64,000 bases of DNA from Nonlabens sp. Its GTDB lineage: Bacteria > Bacteroidota > Bacteroidia > Flavobacteriales > Flavobacteriaceae. The notes under the pieces were generated by a model, which saw nothing but the letters and a program-made list of their open reading frames with translations, was not told the origin of the DNA and did not search any database. The stretch is from contig JAHDIQ010000004.1 of NCBI GenBank assembly GCA_020630715.1, positions 198,522 to 262,521 on the forward strand, written 5' to 3'. The position numbers and the translations under genes are program-made. Positions 1-8,863 of this stretch are shown here, one piece after another. Position 1 is the stretch's first letter. Each line of letters starts with the position of its first letter.

Positions 1-278
1 GTAGATTGTTCTTTGTAGATAAATTGATTGATATGGGCGCAAAAATTATTCTTTGTGATCCTCATAGAGCCAGCGTTCAAGGTCATGATTTTAAATCAAA
101 CCTTAAAGCAACTACCATGACCTCTCCAGATATTAGAGCTGGAATCTCATTATTAATCGCTGCGTTAAGTGCTACAGGAACTAGTACGATTCATAACATT
201 GAGCAAATCGATAGAGGTTACCAAAACATAGATACGAGATTACAAAAAATAGGAGCTAAGATTAAACGAATCTCCTAA
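1..278 (+). CDS. murA: UDP-N-acetylglucosamine 1-carboxyvinyltransferase (MurA), C-terminal part
   Basis: This is the 3' end of a gene that begins before the window; the frame is open from base 3 and stops at TAA 276-278. MurA transfers enolpyruvate from PEP to UDP-GlcNAc, the first committed step of peptidoglycan synthesis, in the cytoplasm. The roughly 90 visible residues carry the family's C-terminal signature: a 'DMGAKI' turn, '[16 protein letters not shown]', then '[12 protein letters not shown]' and a final 'IGAKIKRI'. The catalytic loop lies upstream and cannot be seen. An internal TTG at base 6 is not a real start. The next gene on this strand is about 100 bases away and is probably transcribed separately. 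Confidence 0.93.
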   Translation, partial: RLFFVDKLIDMGAKIILCDPHRASVQGHDFKSNLKATTMTSPDIRAGISLLIAALSATGTSTIHNIEQIDRGYQNIDTRLQKIGAKIKRIS

Positions 279-380
279 TTTGTAGTCTTATCATACTCAC
301 TACGAGTCTTAAATTCACTTTTTTTGTGAAGAAAGTCTAAAAAAGAGTGATTTAGGCAAGACTTTTGCTAGATTTAAATT

Positions 381-995
381 GTGAGACAATTAATTCTACT
401 TAGCGCATTACTTTTCAGTAGCTTATTACTAGCACAGGAAACCACAACTACTAGCACGGTTAGGATTGCTCCTATACCTACTAATACAGGTGATGGTAAT
501 ACAGGATCTATGCTGTTTCCAGAGAAAAAGGAAGTGATTACATACAGGCGTCCAGTAGAAAAACCTAAAATCAACCTAAAAACTACAACAGATCTAGTAG
601 ATCCAGGCGTACGTTTTAAAGGTCAAAAGTTCTCTAGTGATGGTAATGCAAGACCTTTTATAAGTGATACTTTTTTAGGTGAGATACGTACTGGTGAAAT
701 ACAGTTAGAAATGATTTGTAGAGATCACATGTATCAGGATGGTGATCGCGTACGTGTCTGGATAGACGATCAACCGGTTATTCAAAATATAAATCTTACA
801 AATGCTTATCAAGGATTTAAAATAAACCTAAAACCTGGATTTAACAAAATTGAAATAGAAGCGCTTAATGCAGGACTATCTGCGCCTAATACAGCACAGT
901 TTAAGGTGAAAGATAAAAATGGCAAGGTTCTTTCAGAAAACATTTGGAATCTCAATCCAGGTGTAAAAGCTACTTTAATTGTTATTAAGGAGTAA
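381..995 (+). CDS. Secreted protein of unknown function
   Basis: The product has 204 residues with a clear signal peptide (residues 1-19, hydrophobic 'LLSALLFSSLLLAQ'), so it is exported. The mature part has a low-complexity Thr-rich start and then an apparent beta-sandwich-like region ('DGDRVRVWIDDQPV', 'NLKPGFNKIEIEALNAG') resembling extracellular adhesion or wrapping domains, but I do not recognise a named family. The start is GTG at 381; an in-frame stop lies two codons upstream and the signal peptide begins exactly there, which supports it. The gene overlaps the convergent pseudouridine synthase by 11 bases. Confidence 0.8.
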   Translation: MRQLILLSALLFSSLLLAQETTTTSTVRIAPIPTNTGDGNTGSMLFPEKKEVITYRRPVEKPKINLKTTTDLVDPGVRFKGQKFSSDGNARPFISDTFLGEIRTGEIQLEMICRDHMYQDGDRVRVWIDDQPVIQNINLTNAYQGFKINLKPGFNKIEIEALNAGLSAPNTAQFKVKDKNGKVLSENIWNLNPGVKATLIVIKE

Positions 996-1581
996 AGTAA
1001 CGATCTATTTCTTTACCATTTAGTTCAACTACGCTTTCACCACTTAAATCTTTAATCGTATAGTTACCTATGCGTACTCTAGCCAGTCGTAAGGTAGGAA
1101 ATCCTACAGCACTAGTCATTTTACGCACTTGTCTAAACTTACCTTCATGTAGGGTGATGCTTAACCAGCTGGTAGGTCCATGACGATCATCGCGTATTTT
1201 TTGTGTAGTAGCTGGTAGCTCTGGAAGCTGGTCTAATACTTCAACCTTGCATGGCTGCGTTTTATATTTTTTACCATTAATACCTATAAAGACACCATTT
1301 CTTAGAGCCTCTATAGCACTTTTATCAATGATTCCATCTACCTGAACGTAGTATTCTTTATCTATCAGTGGTGACTTGTTGATTAAGTTACTCCATTTAC
1401 CGTTAGTAGTGATTAAGAGTAAACCTTCTGATGTTTCATCCAGTCTGCCTACCGCCATGGATTCTGGTGCAAAATCACCTAATTCTCCTAGGAATCGTTT
1501 GCGACGTTGTTTAACATCGTTACTAATAAACTGGCTCACCATGCGGTATGGTTTATAAACGATATAATACTGATGTTTCAC
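985..1581 (-). CDS. rluE: 23S rRNA pseudouridine synthase, RsuA/RluE type
   Basis: The protein of 198 residues belongs to the RsuA/RluB/E/F family that isomerises uridine to pseudouridine in rRNA. The catalytic motif 'GRLDETSEGLLLIT' is at residues 45-58, with Asp48 as the expected nucleophile, and the C-terminal family block 'LHEGKFRQVRKM' is present. The N-terminal S4 RNA-binding domain of RsuA/RluB is absent, which fits the short RluE subgroup; RluE modifies U2457 in Escherichia coli, and the same target here is inferred. The 3' end overlaps the convergent secreted-protein gene by 11 bases. Confidence 0.88.
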   Translation of the reverse strand: MKHQYYIVYKPYRMVSQFISNDVKQRRKRFLGELGDFAPESMAVGRLDETSEGLLLITTNGKWSNLINKSPLIDKEYYVQVDGIIDKSAIEALRNGVFIGINGKKYKTQPCKVEVLDQLPELPATTQKIRDDRHGPTSWLSITLHEGKFRQVRKMTSAVGFPTLRLARVRIGNYTIKDLSGESVVELNGKEIDRYFTP

Positions 1582-1607
1582 ACCACAAATTTAATCATCT
1601 TTAACGG

Positions 1608-1733
1608 TTAAATAGGTTTTGACTTTTTATGTTTTGGACACTTCAGCCATCTAGATCTTAGGTATTTTAGTTGCTTTAAAGTTCCTTTTAAATAGGTCTC
1701 TACTTCTTTGTTCATCGGTTTTTTCGGTTTCAT
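1608..1733 (-). CDS. Small basic protein, 41 residues, unknown
   Basis: This short frame encodes a very basic peptide (MKPKKPMNKEVETYLKGTLK... ending in KHKKSKPI). A longer frame reaches 1874, but it would run across the start of the neighbouring divergent gene and through a palindrome copy, so the ATG at 1731-1733 is preferred. A perfect TAnnTTTG element on the same strand (1749-1756) sits 15 bases upstream of this ATG, the normal spacing for promoters in this window. I do not recognise the family, and translation is not proven. Confidence 0.45.
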   Translation of the reverse strand: MKPKKPMNKEVETYLKGTLKQLKYLRSRWLKCPKHKKSKPI

Positions 1734-1748
1734 AAGGCTTATTTTAAC

Positions 1749-1756
1749 CAAATTTA
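1749..1756 (-). promoter_or_regulatory. -7 element TAAATTTG upstream of the small basic ORF
   Basis: It matches the Bacteroidota -7 consensus TAnnTTTG in all defined positions and lies 15 bases before the ATG at 1733. No convincing TTTG/TTG -33 box is at the usual 19-21 base spacing. Confidence 0.45.
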
Positions 1757-1804
1757 ATGTGATAAACGTCATTGATTTGGTGTTAACGGCAAATCCACTA
1801 CCTT

Positions 1805-1812
1805 TATTTTTG
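1805..1812 (+). promoter_or_regulatory. -7 element TATTTTTG upstream of the HTH-like regulator
   Basis: A perfect TAnnTTTG match lies 13 bases before the ATG at 1826. It is divergent from the element at 1749-1756, so the two transcripts start from one intergenic region. A TTTG at 1776-1779 is 25 bases upstream, longer than the usual spacer. Confidence 0.5.
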
Positions 1813-1825
1813 TGAAAAACGCAAT

Positions 1826-2782
1826 ATGAATTATCAAGAGCTGGTATTATTACGCTTTCGCGAAAGCGAAACACACCACAAATCCTTTACTCAACATCTA
1901 GCAGATACGCTAGAAATAAGCTATGATGCAGCTTATCGTCGTATTCAAGGGAAAGCTAAACTGGATGTAAGTGAAGCGATGCAACTGGCTAAAGCTGGTC
2001 AGTTTTCCCTAGATGATATCATGACCGCTGGATCTAATTCTACCGCGCTAGGAAAAGCGACTGCAGCTATAGATTCTATGGAGAGTTTATCCAATTATCT
2101 AGAAACGATGGAGCATCATTTAAAAACGGCAGGTAAAAATGATGTGCAGTGGTTGTATAGTGCAAAGGATATTCCCATTTTTCATCATTTTAATGATACG
2201 GCGTTATGTCGTTTTAAGATTTATGTCTGGATGCAATTGCTTTCTAAAGATATGCAGTGGAAACGATTTGACACGTTTCATTTACCATTACATATTAAAG
2301 AACAATTAAAGCGCAATCGCAGTCTATTTGAACAGGTGAATCGTGTTGAAATATGGAATGACACGAGTATTTCCAGTAGTTTACAACAAATAGATTACTA
2401 TCATGAGGCTGGATTTATAGACCATCACATAGCACTAGAGTTATGTAAAAACTTAAGTCAATTAATTAATGATGTAGAGTCTAGACTAGGCGATGGTTAT
2501 GAGATTTACTACCATGAATTGCTAATCATGAGTAATAATTCCTTATTGTACAAAAAGGAGGAACCTAAAGCGGCGTTTGTAACCATGACCATGCTGGGCT
2601 ATTTACAATTTACAGGTGCTAGTATTTTGAATAGAATGCATGATTTTTATCAGCATCAGTTAACACAGGCGACTGCGATATCAAAGGCATCTGTAAAAGA
2701 AAGAGCAGTTTTTTTTAATAAAATGAGACAAAAAATAAACGCTCTAGAAAAATCTCTAGAGCGTTTTGATACTTCGTTTTAG
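1826..2782 (+). CDS. Helix-turn-helix-like regulator, flavobacterial hypothetical
   Basis: The protein has 318 residues. Residues about 18-65 ('FTQHLADTLEISYDAAYRRIQGKAKL') look like a helix-turn-helix of the Cro/lambda type, suggesting DNA binding; the remaining 250 residues are helical and rich in His and aromatic residues, with no enzyme motif I know. The HTH assignment is inferred from pattern only. The fourth to eighth codons after 'LVLL' are the palindrome copy at 1853, read as RFRES. The last codons contain an inverted repeat (2737-2766) that probably serves the opposing gene as a terminator. No effector is evident. Confidence 0.7.
   Translation: MNYQELVLLRFRESETHHKSFTQHLADTLEISYDAAYRRIQGKAKLDVSEAMQLAKAGQFSLDDIMTAGSNSTALGKATAAIDSMESLSNYLETMEHHLKTAGKNDVQWLYSAKDIPIFHHFNDTALCRFKIYVWMQLLSKDMQWKRFDTFHLPLHIKEQLKRNRSLFEQVNRVEIWNDTSISSSLQQIDYYHEAGFIDHHIALELCKNLSQLINDVESRLGDGYEIYYHELLIMSNNSLLYKKEEPKAAFVTMTMLGYLQFTGASILNRMHDFYQHQLTQATAISKASVKERAVFFNKMRQKINALEKSLERFDTSF
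1853..1868. repeat. Iterated palindrome, perfect copy, inside the HTH-like gene
   Basis: The sequence is CGCTTTCGCGAAAGCG, perfect over 16 bases. It is read in frame as R-F-R-E-S near the N-terminus of the HTH-like protein. It is the first of about 20 copies in the window. Confidence 0.9.
2737..2766 (-). terminator. Hairpin terminator for the DUF3857 operon, inside the opposing gene
   Basis: AAACGCTCTAGA (2737-2748) and TCTAGAGCGTTT (2755-2766) form a 12-bp stem with a 6-base loop. On the minus strand the second arm is followed by a T-rich tract (TTTATTTTTT), as in an intrinsic terminator for the gene ending at 2790. The hairpin lies within the last 15 codons of the plus-strand gene. Confidence 0.65.
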
Positions 2783-2789
2783 TGTACTC

Positions 2790-4973
2790 TTACTGGCGTT
2801 CTAAAAGAATTTTAGACTCGTAAAACTCATTTGCTTTATCTAGCCACAATAGCATGTCGTTCCACTGTTCAGCTTTTAGGTAGTTTTTCTTGTAGGTTTT
2901 GGTAGTGGCGATTTTTAATGTAGATCCTTCTACCACAGCAGTTGTTTTAAAGGCACCAGTTTCATTATCTACATTCATATTTAAAGCATCCACACCTTTT
3001 ACTACATAGCCACTAGGTATTACTAGTTCTATATTGTATTGATAGGTTTTTGCATGGTCTAGATAGATATTAGAAGTGCGTTCTCTTTCATCATCTTCTA
3101 TGGTTACCTGACTGCTTATAAATTTCCCTATTTCTAAAATGATATTTTTACCTGCTTTTTTAATATAACCATCTTTAAGGGTGAAAGATTCCTTAACAAT
3201 AAGAGGTGATTTTGTACCAAATCTTCCAGTTTCTATGATTGATGCGGTAAAATTATCTACCGTTGCATCGCTCCATTCTCTTTCAATTCCTTCTTCTCTG
3301 TTTTTATTGAATTCCTCAATTTTCTTTTGCTCTAGAGCTTTAAACTGCTCTTTATATCTTATCAGTTCTTTCTTATTACCGCATTCGTAAAAATGGTCTT
3401 GGTAATCAAAGTGCTTATAATCATCTGCTAGGAAATCTGTCCAGTGCATCAATCTAAAAATATTGCGATCTTCAAAATGACCATTTAAGATGATGTCTCT
3501 TTTAAGTTCCAGACCTTTCTTATCATCTAATATACTTAAGCTAATGTTTTCTTGATGTACATTATCTGTTGCAGTAGATGGAATTAGATTTACCTTTTTT
3601 AATGATTCAATTCTCTTTCTTTTAATAACAGATCCAGAATAGGCCTCAGCACCTTCTAGAATGGCAGGATAACGTTCTAGAGTCATATTTTCATTAAAGT
3701 CAAAAAAGTATAGCTTAGGTGATGTATTAAATTGAATTCCTATACGAGCATTATCCTTAATAAGCATATCGTCTAATGCACCGTCATATCTAGGTTGCGC
3801 TAGAATGATATCATAATCTATATTGAGTTGTTCTGCTATGGACCTTAAGTCTGCAATTACTTGCTGGTCGCTTTCATAGATGCCGTAGTAATAATTATAG
3901 CACTTACTTCTAGGTGTACCACTTACAATATCTGCTTGATACGCAAGTATAGCCTCGATGAACCTATTATACCTATCGAATCTTATGTACTCTAGTGCTG
4001 CTTGTAGTTTTTCTGATTTTGAGTTGTACTTAGTTTTATTGACATAATCTAGCACACTTTTTGCCCACTTTTTATCCACCTTAGAGAATTTACGGTCATA
4101 ATATTCTAAAACATCTGCTTTTGTAACCGTAGATTTACGCTCGCCATCTTCACCTTTAAAAATATTCACCGCATACTCATTAGAAGCTTTACGCGCAAAT
4201 GCTACCTGAATCTTAATAGCTGGTTGCTCTACTAGAGGATAGTACCATCTACTAGTTTCTATTTTTTCTAGGTTTTGCGCTTCTACCACATACTTTGATG
4301 TTGCGTTACGATCTGTAGGCTCTTCTTTAACAGCTGGTGCACCGTTATAAGTGTTCATGTTTAAAAAGAAATCATTTTCTACTTCAACGGCAATGCGATA
4401 GTCCACAATGGGATAACTATCACTAAGCGTAGTTTCAAAAGCAGGATATTTTTCTAAACCATCATATTCCTTTTCTTTACGATCTGTCTGTATGAAAATA
4501 TCAATGATATCACCTATTTCTAGATTAGGAATCGCGATCTTACGCACATCATCTTCAACCACTTCTTCTTTTGCGACATCAACTATGCTAACAGATCCAT
4601 CGGGTTTTATAATACGTATTCCTAGGGTTATTTCTTCTTTTGATGCGGTTACCCATCCAAAACTAATTTTTGAATCCTTATCCAGCGATATTTCTGATAA
4701 CTCTTCTAGTGATGATTGATCTTGAATTTTTATTAATTCATGCTTATTAGATTTATAGAGTACATTTTTACCATTGTTGATATACCTAATGTATCGATGA
4801 TCTTTTAAGATAACAGCACTTTCATTTTTCCATTCTTCTTTAAAACTTGTGGCAGCTATCTCCTTTCCAGATTTTGTCCAGAATTCTTGACGTAATTCTA
4901 ATTCTTTTTCAGTCTGTGCTATACTTGTAAAAGTGCATAACAAGATTAATGAAGTGATAAGTTTGATTTTCAT
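2790..4973 (-). CDS. DUF3857 protein, catalytically degenerate transglutaminase-like
   Basis: The protein has 727 residues with a signal peptide (1-19, ending 'SIAQ') and is predicted periplasmic or secreted. It has the same architecture as its upstream neighbour (4995-6917): an N-terminal DUF3857 beta-domain, then a region aligning with a transglutaminase core. Here the core has lost its catalytic residues: the neighbour's 'YGDCKG' aligns with 'YGIYES', and its 'DNH' with 'DNA'. It is therefore probably a binding or partner protein rather than an enzyme. The 21-base gap to the upstream gene indicates co-transcription. The molecular role of DUF3857 pairs is not established. Confidence 0.82.
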   Translation of the reverse strand: MKIKLITSLILLCTFTSIAQTEKELELRQEFWTKSGKEIAATSFKEEWKNESAVILKDHRYIRYINNGKNVLYKSNKHELIKIQDQSSLEELSEISLDKDSKISFGWVTASKEEITLGIRIIKPDGSVSIVDVAKEEVVEDDVRKIAIPNLEIGDIIDIFIQTDRKEKEYDGLEKYPAFETTLSDSYPIVDYRIAVEVENDFFLNMNTYNGAPAVKEEPTDRNATSKYVVEAQNLEKIETSRWYYPLVEQPAIKIQVAFARKASNEYAVNIFKGEDGERKSTVTKADVLEYYDRKFSKVDKKWAKSVLDYVNKTKYNSKSEKLQAALEYIRFDRYNRFIEAILAYQADIVSGTPRSKCYNYYYGIYESDQQVIADLRSIAEQLNIDYDIILAQPRYDGALDDMLIKDNARIGIQFNTSPKLYFFDFNENMTLERYPAILEGAEAYSGSVIKRKRIESLKKVNLIPSTATDNVHQENISLSILDDKKGLELKRDIILNGHFEDRNIFRLMHWTDFLADDYKHFDYQDHFYECGNKKELIRYKEQFKALEQKKIEEFNKNREEGIEREWSDATVDNFTASIIETGRFGTKSPLIVKESFTLKDGYIKKAGKNIILEIGKFISSQVTIEDDERERTSNIYLDHAKTYQYNIELVIPSGYVVKGVDALNMNVDNETGAFKTTAVVEGSTLKIATTKTYKKNYLKAEQWNDMLLWLDKANEFYESKILLERQ

Positions 4974-4994
4974 AATAAAGTAGAAAGGTGTGAT

Positions 4995-6917
4995 TTATGC
5001 TTTTTTCAATACGATTTGTTCATCATAGAAATTTTTAACCTGTTCTATAGAATCGTTCCATAGACCAAAATTTTCTTTTTTAATGAGTCGCTTTTTTAAT
5101 TTGATGACAGAGTTGTAAATGATCATGCCATTAGCGTTAGAATAGTTAGCAATGATATTTAGATATTCATTATCAATGTTGATACCTTCTGGTAATGACT
5201 CTATAGAATAACCATCTGGTAATTCTAGGCGTAGAGTCTTTTTCTCTGACCTGATATTAGAAAATTTATAAGAATGCTTACGATCTTCTTCCATTTTCCA
5301 GTTAGACATATAACGTACAGGATCTAACTCTAGATAAAGATTGTTATCAAAATTACTTACTACATTACTTACGTTTAAATCATAAGTGATATCAATGGCA
5401 TCATCTCTATTACTAGGATCAAAACCTTCTACATTGCTCACTTTTGCACTGCTATTACCATCTGCCAAAACACGCATCATAGCGTCTTCACGCTCATCTT
5501 GTGGCATTCCCGTAAAACCATATAAGAAATAGCTAGATTGCTCACCAGTGATTTGCTTTTTTATTTTTCCCACTAGGTCATTATCCTTAATTTGAAACGT
5601 ACCATCATAAATCTCTTGGTTATTTTCTGGTGTGGCTTCTGGAACTTTTTTAAGAATAAAAGTATCTCCATTTTCTATAAGTGCTTGCTTTCCCTGAATC
5701 CTAGAAGCAAAGGTCCCGAACTTATTAAACTTTTCTGTTCCATCTATAAAAACCGGTTCACCGTCTACCATAATCGCACTAATCATATGATTATCCACAC
5801 TTAATGATGGTGTAGAGTAATCGTAAGCAATGATATCTGTCCCTATCCATACGAGTCTAGCATCATATCCAGCTTCTTTAAGCATCGTTTTTAAGAGTAT
5901 CGCCATTCCTTTACAGTCACCGTATTTTTTTTTGTACACATTTTGTGGACTATCAGGCTTAAATCCAGCGATACCATCCTCAAATGCGATGTACTTAATG
6001 TTATCTTGAACCCAGTAATAGATGGCTTTGATTTTCTCATCATCTGTAGTAAGTCCAGTGGTTAGTTCTGATACCTTTACAGTTACCTCGCTAGGATCTA
6101 TTTCAACTTTTTGAACTAATGATTGATACCAATTGTATAAATCTTGAGTTTCTTTAAATAAAGGCGTTGCGGTACCATCTTTAGCTTTAAAAGATTGAGA
6201 TAATACTAATATGTGAGGATAGATAAAAGAATTCCCTGGCATTCCAGATTCTTTTTTCATTCCGTCTAATTTTGCTACCGTAAAAGTGATTATTTGATCA
6301 GATGCTACCTTTTTATCGGTGCGTTTAATTTGATCACCATTAATGTGATATTCTTTTAAGTCTATCGTTAACCACGATGGTACGGTAATCTTAACTTCTC
6401 CTTTGATAACTGGAAAAGCTTCTGCAAAATAATGTGAAGTAAAGTATTTTACGTCTTTATATCGTTTGACCTCTTCTACGCGTCTGGTAAAGCCTTGTGT
6501 AGGATAGGTGATAGATCCATATTTGATCCGGTAATCATTATGAAAAATAGAAGCTGTAGAGTAAGCTTCATCCTTTAAATCCCAAGGTAACCTTTTGTTC
6601 TTACGATTGTAAAGCGATAGTTTTTCTATTTCCGATTCATAGTCGTAACCTGTGCTATAACCACTATCTGCTCTAGAAGCAATGGCCATGTAAGTCGTGT
6701 TATTTTCTTCAACGACTTCTACTTTTCCAGTTTTATCATTCCGCTCAAAGGTGAACAAGGTTTCTTTCTCAAGAATTACGAGGTCATCTTCTGGATAATC
6801 TGTTCTTAGATTTTTAGCTTTTGTAACTTCAACAGGTGTAGGCTTATCTTTTTGCGCTAGGAGTGCACTAGGAAGTAAAAGGATACTTACAAACGCAACT
6901 AATGTAGGTATTTTCAT
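4995..6917 (-). CDS. DUF3857 / transglutaminase-like protein with intact catalytic triad
   Basis: The protein has 640 residues with a signal peptide (1-22, 'LLPSALLAQ'). An N-terminal DUF3857 domain (about 50-220) is followed by a transglutaminase-like core (about 285-400) with all three expected catalytic residues: Cys335 in 'KYGDCKG', His377 in 'DNHMIS' and Asp392 in 'FIDGT'. The C-terminal third is beta-rich. Such proteins are common as tandem pairs in Bacteroidota; the substrate is unknown and a protease or amide-hydrolase role is possible. It leads a two-gene operon, with a -7 element 16 bases upstream of the ATG. Confidence 0.87.
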   Translation of the reverse strand: MKIPTLVAFVSILLLPSALLAQKDKPTPVEVTKAKNLRTDYPEDDLVILEKETLFTFERNDKTGKVEVVEENNTTYMAIASRADSGYSTGYDYESEIEKLSLYNRKNKRLPWDLKDEAYSTASIFHNDYRIKYGSITYPTQGFTRRVEEVKRYKDVKYFTSHYFAEAFPVIKGEVKITVPSWLTIDLKEYHINGDQIKRTDKKVASDQIITFTVAKLDGMKKESGMPGNSFIYPHILVLSQSFKAKDGTATPLFKETQDLYNWYQSLVQKVEIDPSEVTVKVSELTTGLTTDDEKIKAIYYWVQDNIKYIAFEDGIAGFKPDSPQNVYKKKYGDCKGMAILLKTMLKEAGYDARLVWIGTDIIAYDYSTPSLSVDNHMISAIMVDGEPVFIDGTEKFNKFGTFASRIQGKQALIENGDTFILKKVPEATPENNQEIYDGTFQIKDNDLVGKIKKQITGEQSSYFLYGFTGMPQDEREDAMMRVLADGNSSAKVSNVEGFDPSNRDDAIDITYDLNVSNVVSNFDNNLYLELDPVRYMSNWKMEEDRKHSYKFSNIRSEKKTLRLELPDGYSIESLPEGINIDNEYLNIIANYSNANGMIIYNSVIKLKKRLIKKENFGLWNDSIEQVKNFYDEQIVLKKA

Positions 6918-6933
6918 AAAAAAAGTAATGTTG

Positions 6934-6941
6934 CAAATATA
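6934..6941 (-). promoter_or_regulatory. -7 element TATATTTG upstream of the DUF3857 operon
   Basis: A perfect TAnnTTTG match on the minus strand lies 16 bases before the ATG at 6917. No clear -33 TTG box is seen at 19-21 bases. Confidence 0.55.
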
Positions 6942-7024
6942 TCCATCTACAACTGTATTTAATTCATTTTAATGATTTTATTATAGATTATGCAGTAGTT
7001 AAGTAGGTGATGGTGAGATTATTT

Positions 7025-7040
7025 CGATTTCGCGAAAGCG
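7025..7040. repeat. Iterated palindrome, one mismatch, intergenic
   Basis: CGATTTCGCGAAAGCG differs from the consensus at position 3 (A for C). It lies in the 158-base gap between the DUF3857 operon promoter and the end of the carbonic anhydrase gene. Confidence 0.8.
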
Positions 7041-7075
7041 AAACTTTTACAATCGCTTCACCACTAAATCAATAA

Positions 7076-7702
7076 CTAGTCTAGATGATAAATCTCCATA
7101 ATTTCGTCTAGAATCGTGGCAAAATCAATCTTTAAATCGATCAGTTTTCCAGATGCTAGGTCAAAAACCCAGCCGTGAACAGTAATACCACGGTCTTTAA
7201 ACGCTAACTGTACATCACTGGTTTTAAGAACATTAATGCATTGTTCCTGTACGTTTAGTTCTATGAGTCGCTTATAACGATCGTTACTATCTATGATCGC
7301 ATTAAGTTCATCTTTATGCATGCGATACACATCACGTATGTTACGTAAATAAGGATTTAGAATCCCTAAATCTTGAGACTGCATCGCCGCTTTTACACCA
7401 CCACAACCATAATGACCACAAACTACTACGTGTTTTACTTTTAGATGAACTACCGCATAATTAATCACGCCCATTACCGTAAGATCTGTATTAGAAGCCA
7501 TATTTGCGATATTGCGGTAAACAAAGACATCGCCAGGACCTAGTCCCATGATCTCTTCGGCAGTTGCTCTACTGTCAGAACAACCTATATATAGTATATC
7601 CGGATCCTGTCCAGCAGCTAGTTTATCAAAATAAGAAGCATCTTCATCCAGCTTAGTTTGTATCCATTCCTTATTATTTTCAAATATCTTTGAAATATCC
7701 AT
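7076..7702 (-). CDS. can: Beta-class carbonic anhydrase
   Basis: The protein has 208 residues, normal for the bacterial beta class. It interconverts CO2 and bicarbonate using a zinc ion. The zinc ligands and active-site residues are visible: Cys41, Asp43 and Arg45 in 'CSDSR', and His97 and Cys100 in 'GHYGCGG'. No signal peptide is present, so the enzyme is cytoplasmic. It stands alone, transcribed away from the ECF sigma operon across a 162-base gap in which I see no clear promoter for it; an AAAACCTA on the plus strand is a one-mismatch -7 element. Confidence 0.95.
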   Translation of the reverse strand: MDISKIFENNKEWIQTKLDEDASYFDKLAAGQDPDILYIGCSDSRATAEEIMGLGPGDVFVYRNIANMASNTDLTVMGVINYAVVHLKVKHVVVCGHYGCGGVKAAMQSQDLGILNPYLRNIRDVYRMHKDELNAIIDSNDRYKRLIELNVQEQCINVLKTSDVQLAFKDRGITVHGWVFDLASGKLIDLKIDFATILDEIMEIYHLD

Positions 7703-7864
7703 AGTATGATTTAAAAACCTAGCGGTTAAAATACATTAATAAAAACGCCATCATAGCAATGTTTACAGGTTATTTAAATAGCTTAAACAGATGGGTTTTA
7801 AAGAAATATGGAGATCTTGTAACAAATAGAAAAGTGACTCGTCATAAACTTGTAGCCACTAACG

Positions 7865-8374
7865 ATGAACCAAAATTCTTTTATAGCATCTTTTGAGCAG
7901 GTACAGACTAAAATGTACTATCTCGCAAAGCGATTGCTTACTTCACATGAAGAAGCAGCAGATGCTGTACAAGAGGTAATGGTTAAATTATGGGATAAGC
8001 GTGATAGTCTAGTAGAGGTTAAAAACAAGGAAGCCTATGCCATGCAAATGGTGAAAAACTTCTCATTAGATCGATTAAAAAGTAAACAAGCTAATCACTT
8101 AAAAATCGTTCATAGTAATTATGAAGATCATAGTTTAAATGCACAACAGGAATTAGAGCGTAAGGCAAAAGTATCTATGGTACAGAATATGATTAATAGT
8201 TTACCAGAGCAGTATAAAACGATATTGCAATTAAGAGATATACAGCGATATGATTATGAAGCCATTGAGCATATTATGGAATTAAAACCTACTGCTGCAA
8301 GAGTAACCTTAAGTAGAGCACGTAAAATGCTTAAAGAAAAGATAGAAGAACATTATAATATAGACATCGCATGA
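7865..8374 (+). CDS. ECF-type RNA polymerase sigma factor
   Basis: The 169-residue protein has a sigma-70 region 2 (about residues 12-75, with 'ADAVQEVMVKLWDKR') and a region 4 HTH (about 112-165, 'LPEQYKTILQLRDIQRYDYEAIEHIM'). Such factors redirect RNA polymerase to a small regulon in response to envelope signals. Its stop overlaps the start of the next gene by four bases (ATGA), and that gene is a membrane protein of anti-sigma type, so the two are translationally coupled. Autoregulation is likely by family precedent but was not shown. Confidence 0.9.
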   Translation: MNQNSFIASFEQVQTKMYYLAKRLLTSHEEAADAVQEVMVKLWDKRDSLVEVKNKEAYAMQMVKNFSLDRLKSKQANHLKIVHSNYEDHSLNAQQELERKAKVSMVQNMINSLPEQYKTILQLRDIQRYDYEAIEHIMELKPTAARVTLSRARKMLKEKIEEHYNIDIA

Positions 8375-8832
8375 ATGAGCTATTAGAAAAATACTGGAGT
8401 GGTAACACCACAATAGAACAAGAAAACACACTACGGGACTACTTTAATTCTGATGCAGTGACACCAGAACATGAGGTATACCGCAGTATGTTCAACAGTT
8501 TTGAAGAAGAACTGTTACAAGAACAGGTATCTTTTAATGCCTTTAAAAAACTACCAGAAGAGTTTCCAGAAACAGATAAAAGCACGTGGAAATCTCTCAA
8601 AGGTGTTGCGATTGCTGCAAGTGCAGCGGTATTAATAGCATTAGGAACTGCTTATTTTACAACTAGTAATGAACCAGATTTAGGTACTTATGAAGATCCT
8701 AAAGAAGCGTATCACGCTACTTTAAATGCCTTACAAATGATTGGAGCTAATTTCGATCATGGTAAAAGAAAAATGAAACCCTTAAAAGATTTTGATGCAA
8801 AAACAAAACAAGTGTTAAGCATCACAAAGTAA
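8371..8832 (+). CDS. Probable anti-sigma factor, single membrane span
   Basis: The protein has 153 residues. The N-terminus ('LLEKYWSGNTTIEQENTLRDYF') resembles the start of many Bacteroidota anti-sigma proteins, and one membrane helix is predicted at about residues 79-98 ('GVAIAASAAVLIALGTAYF'). The N-terminal half would lie in the cytoplasm to hold the ECF sigma factor, with a short periplasmic tail. The role is inferred from the 4-base overlap with the sigma gene and from topology; no zinc-binding anti-sigma motif is seen. Confidence 0.72.
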   Translation: MNELLEKYWSGNTTIEQENTLRDYFNSDAVTPEHEVYRSMFNSFEEELLQEQVSFNAFKKLPEEFPETDKSTWKSLKGVAIAASAAVLIALGTAYFTTSNEPDLGTYEDPKEAYHATLNALQMIGANFDHGKRKMKPLKDFDAKTKQVLSITK

Positions 8833-8863
8833 AAACAAACAAGAACCTCTTAAATTAAAAATA

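Noticed and set aside
1734-1874. Full-length 88-codon version of the small basic ORF
   Set aside because: It overlaps the start of the divergent gene and a palindrome copy, and it reads through its own best promoter box.
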